Assembly: GCF_910594985.1 (NCBI RefSeq)
Contig: NZ_CAJVCE010000010.1
Coordinates: 124,001-188,000 of the forward strand
Reading direction: 5' to 3'
Source of the DNA: Paenibacillus allorhizosphaerae
Lineage (GTDB): Bacteria; Bacillota; Bacilli; Paenibacillales; NBRC-103111
DNA length: 64,000 nt
Both the position numbers and the translations under genes were made by a program. The notes under the pieces are model-generated. The model ran no database searches. It worked only from the letters and a program-made list of their open reading frames with translations, and had not been told where the DNA came from. Shown one piece after another: positions 62,836 to 64,000 of the stretch; the stretch's first letter is position 1; each line of letters starts with the position of its first letter.

Positions 62836-63669
62836 TTATTTCATTGATTTGGCCAGCTTCATAATTTCTTCCTCGCCGAGCTTACCGTAGATTTCTATCT
62901 TCACATCCTGAACGAGCCATTCCAATCTCGAGCCTCCAACCGTGTACAGTACCAAAATGGCGTTATAACCGTTCACGTCCACCTCTTTAATCGTACCTGC
63001 CGCTTGATTAATGGTCGTATTCGCACCGGTGCCCTCCGAACTCAGCTTCTTTTGCGAAATATCGAGCATTTGTCCCGATGCGTGAAGATAAGTCAAATCG
63101 GATAAGCGATATACGCCGTCGGTATCTTTATAAATCTCCACGCGGTCCAGCGCGTAGCCTTCGGGTAGCACAGCGGGCACCTGCAGTGCGTAGTCCAGCT
63201 TCTTCTTCGCTTCCTCCACTGTTACTTTCTCCGGATGAACGACGCCACCGTTTGCGGACGGCCCTCCGATCGGCATCGGCACAGAGCCGTTGCCCGCCTT
63301 GGCATACTCCGGCGGAGGCGTCGTCTTGGCCCCGGTCGTATCGGCTTTCTTCGTCGAACCGAAGAAGACGTTGACCATGCCATCGTCCGTTTGCCGAACC
63401 ATCTCGAACCAGTTCTTGAACGCGGATGTCGGGCTTAAACTGCCGAACGATAACCCGATGAGAATGGAACATGCGGCGATCGCCGAACCGATCCTTACCG
63501 ACTTCCACCTTTTACGCCGCCGCTGCGCCGTTTGCAGCCGCACCTGCAGCTTCCCCCAGGCTTGTTCCCCGTCAGGCACATGCAGATTTTCATATATGGT
63601 TTTCACTGTTTCCCTGATGGGAACATCATGCTCCGACTCGATCCTGTGCTTTCCTTGTCCGTCACTCAT
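62836..63669 (-). CDS. DUF4367 domain protein, probable anti-sigma factor
   Basis: A 277-residue protein. A cytoplasmic N-terminus (about 1-57, basic RRRKRWK before the helix) precedes one membrane helix (about 58-80, IGSAIAACSILIGLSFGSL). An extracellular linker of about 60 residues and a C-terminal DUF4367-like domain (about 150-277; LPEGYALDRVEIYKDTDGVYRLS, LEWLVQDVKIEIYG) follow. Its start overlaps the stop of the sigma factor gene by four bases (ATGA), a classic sigma/anti-sigma arrangement. It would bind the sigma factor by its N-terminus and sense an outside signal. No zinc-anti-sigma HxxxCxxC motif is visible. Confidence 0.82.
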   Translation of the reverse strand: MSDGQGKHRIESEHDVPIRETVKTIYENLHVPDGEQAWGKLQVRLQTAQRRRKRWKSVRIGSAIAACSILIGLSFGSLSPTSAFKNWFEMVRQTDDGMVNVFFGSTKKADTTGAKTTPPPEYAKAGNGSVPMPIGGPSANGGVVHPEKVTVEEAKKKLDYALQVPAVLPEGYALDRVEIYKDTDGVYRLSDLTYLHASGQMLDISQKKLSSEGTGANTTINQAAGTIKEVDVNGYNAILVLYTVGGSRLEWLVQDVKIEIYGKLGEEEIMKLAKSMK

Positions 63670-64000
63670 GGGCCGTCACTCCATTTAAGTCTGAAAAGTT
63701 GCGCCAACCGCTTCCTCGCTCTGGCCAGCCGCTGCGTCAACACCTGTTCGGTAATGCCAAGCTCCCGTACGATCTCCTGATAAGGCTTCTCCATAATATA
63801 ATGCAGCAATATGACCGTACGATGGTCGGGGCTCAGCTCTCCAATCGCTTGATGCAGCGCTTCGTCGCGAATGGCTCGTTCCACCCGGGCGTCGATCGCC
63901 GTTTCGATAGCAGCCGCGCACGAAAGCTCTTCATTTGTATTAACGCGCTCCAGGTCAAACATCTGACGGTACTTTTTATTTTTACGAATCAAGTCGAGCG
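63666..64000 (-). CDS. ECF-type RNA polymerase sigma factor (start beyond right edge)
   Basis: C-terminal part of a sigma-70-family ECF sigma factor; the frame remains open at 64000, so the N-terminal region 2 lies outside the window. Region 4 is visible (about the last 60 residues; LSPDHRTVILLHYIMEKPYQEIV, then ELGITEQVLTQRLARARKRLAQLF), with the helix-turn-helix. Gene order sigma then DUF4367 protein, overlapping by four bases, is typical of extracytoplasmic-function pairs. Target genes are unknown; the internal TTG at 63992 should not be taken as a start. Confidence 0.85.
   Translation of the reverse strand, partial: LDLIRKNKKYRQMFDLERVNTNEELSCAAAIETAIDARVERAIRDEALHQAIGELSPDHRTVILLHYIMEKPYQEIVRELGITEQVLTQRLARARKRLAQLFRLKWSDGP

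Noticed and set aside
1-64000. CRISPR array, tRNA, rRNA, prophage or transposase
   Set aside because: I found no regularly spaced identical repeats, no tRNA-like or rRNA-like sequences that I could recognise by eye, and no integrase or transposase frames. A dedicated tRNA search could still find one.

Overview
The window reads as chromosome of a spore-forming Firmicute of the Paenibacillaceae (Paenibacillus, Cohnella or a close relative). The reasons are: moderately high GC with AGGAGG-type ribosome binding sites; a gerA-type spore germination operon; a PdaA-like cortex de-N-acetylase; the SigI/RsgI pair; a YesM/YesN two-component system beside a sugar ABC importer; and many secreted or sugar-related genes. 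The genus is inferred from gene content only. I see no rRNA, tRNA, CRISPR array, transposase or prophage.

Layout. 1-2.1 kb (minus): an MsmX/UgpC-like sugar ATPase, then a secreted substrate-binding-type protein that runs off the left edge, behind a promoter region with a PhoP-box-like repeat. 2.3-10.5 kb: ABC exporter, Nudix hydrolase, M20 dipeptidase, DUF3817 membrane protein, AraC regulator with a PhyH dioxygenase, PdaA, and a KapD-like exonuclease. 10.5-17.0 kb (minus): YesM sensor kinase, YesN regulator, sugar-binding lipoprotein and two MalFG permeases, with no ATPase of their own. 17.2-21.5 kb (plus): gerAA-gerAB-gerAC plus a small membrane protein. 21.6-23.5 kb: threonine synthase-like enzyme and panD. 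23.6-28.65 kb (minus): a PotABCD-type importer operon ending in a carboxypeptidase G2-like hydrolase, divergent from an IclR regulator, with tandem palindromic operators between them. 29.7-37.5 kb: phosphoesterase, two Nudix enzymes, GNAT acetyltransferase, a large secreted pectate-lyase-like protein, an unrecognised conserved-looking gene, and an AHSA1-DoxX-AHSA1 cassette behind a promoter with built-in dyads. 37.6-48.5 kb: a giant YhgE/Pip membrane protein with tandem 17- and 18-residue repeats, a YoaE-like molybdopterin enzyme, two MFS exporters (one under a MarR regulator), an AT-rich DUF3862-like lipoprotein-less secreted/membrane protein, a YuiH-like molybdoenzyme, and a small membrane protein. 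48.6-52.3 kb: aldo/keto reductase with a ferredoxin-like tail and sigI-rsgI. 52.5-61.7 kb: a zinc-ribbon protein, then a plus-strand alpha-glucan module (DUF4912 protein, GH57 branching enzyme fused to a GT4 glycosyltransferase, a nucleotidyltransferase fused to a degenerate phosphomannomutase, a KTSC-like small protein, a GH15 glucoamylase-like hydrolase). 61.7-64 kb: small proteins, an anti-sigma-like DUF4367 protein and an ECF sigma factor cut by the right edge.

The most interesting part is the glucan module at 53.2-61.7 kb. It puts sugar activation, chain synthesis, branching and hydrolysis in one transcriptional direction. In it a synthase and a branching enzyme are one polypeptide, and the mutase half of the nucleotidyltransferase has lost all its catalytic signatures. 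Second are the helical repeat arrays of the YhgE protein, and several operators readable directly from the DNA (PhoP-like, IclR-type, MarR-type, SigI-type and an AGGAATATTCCT-type dyad).
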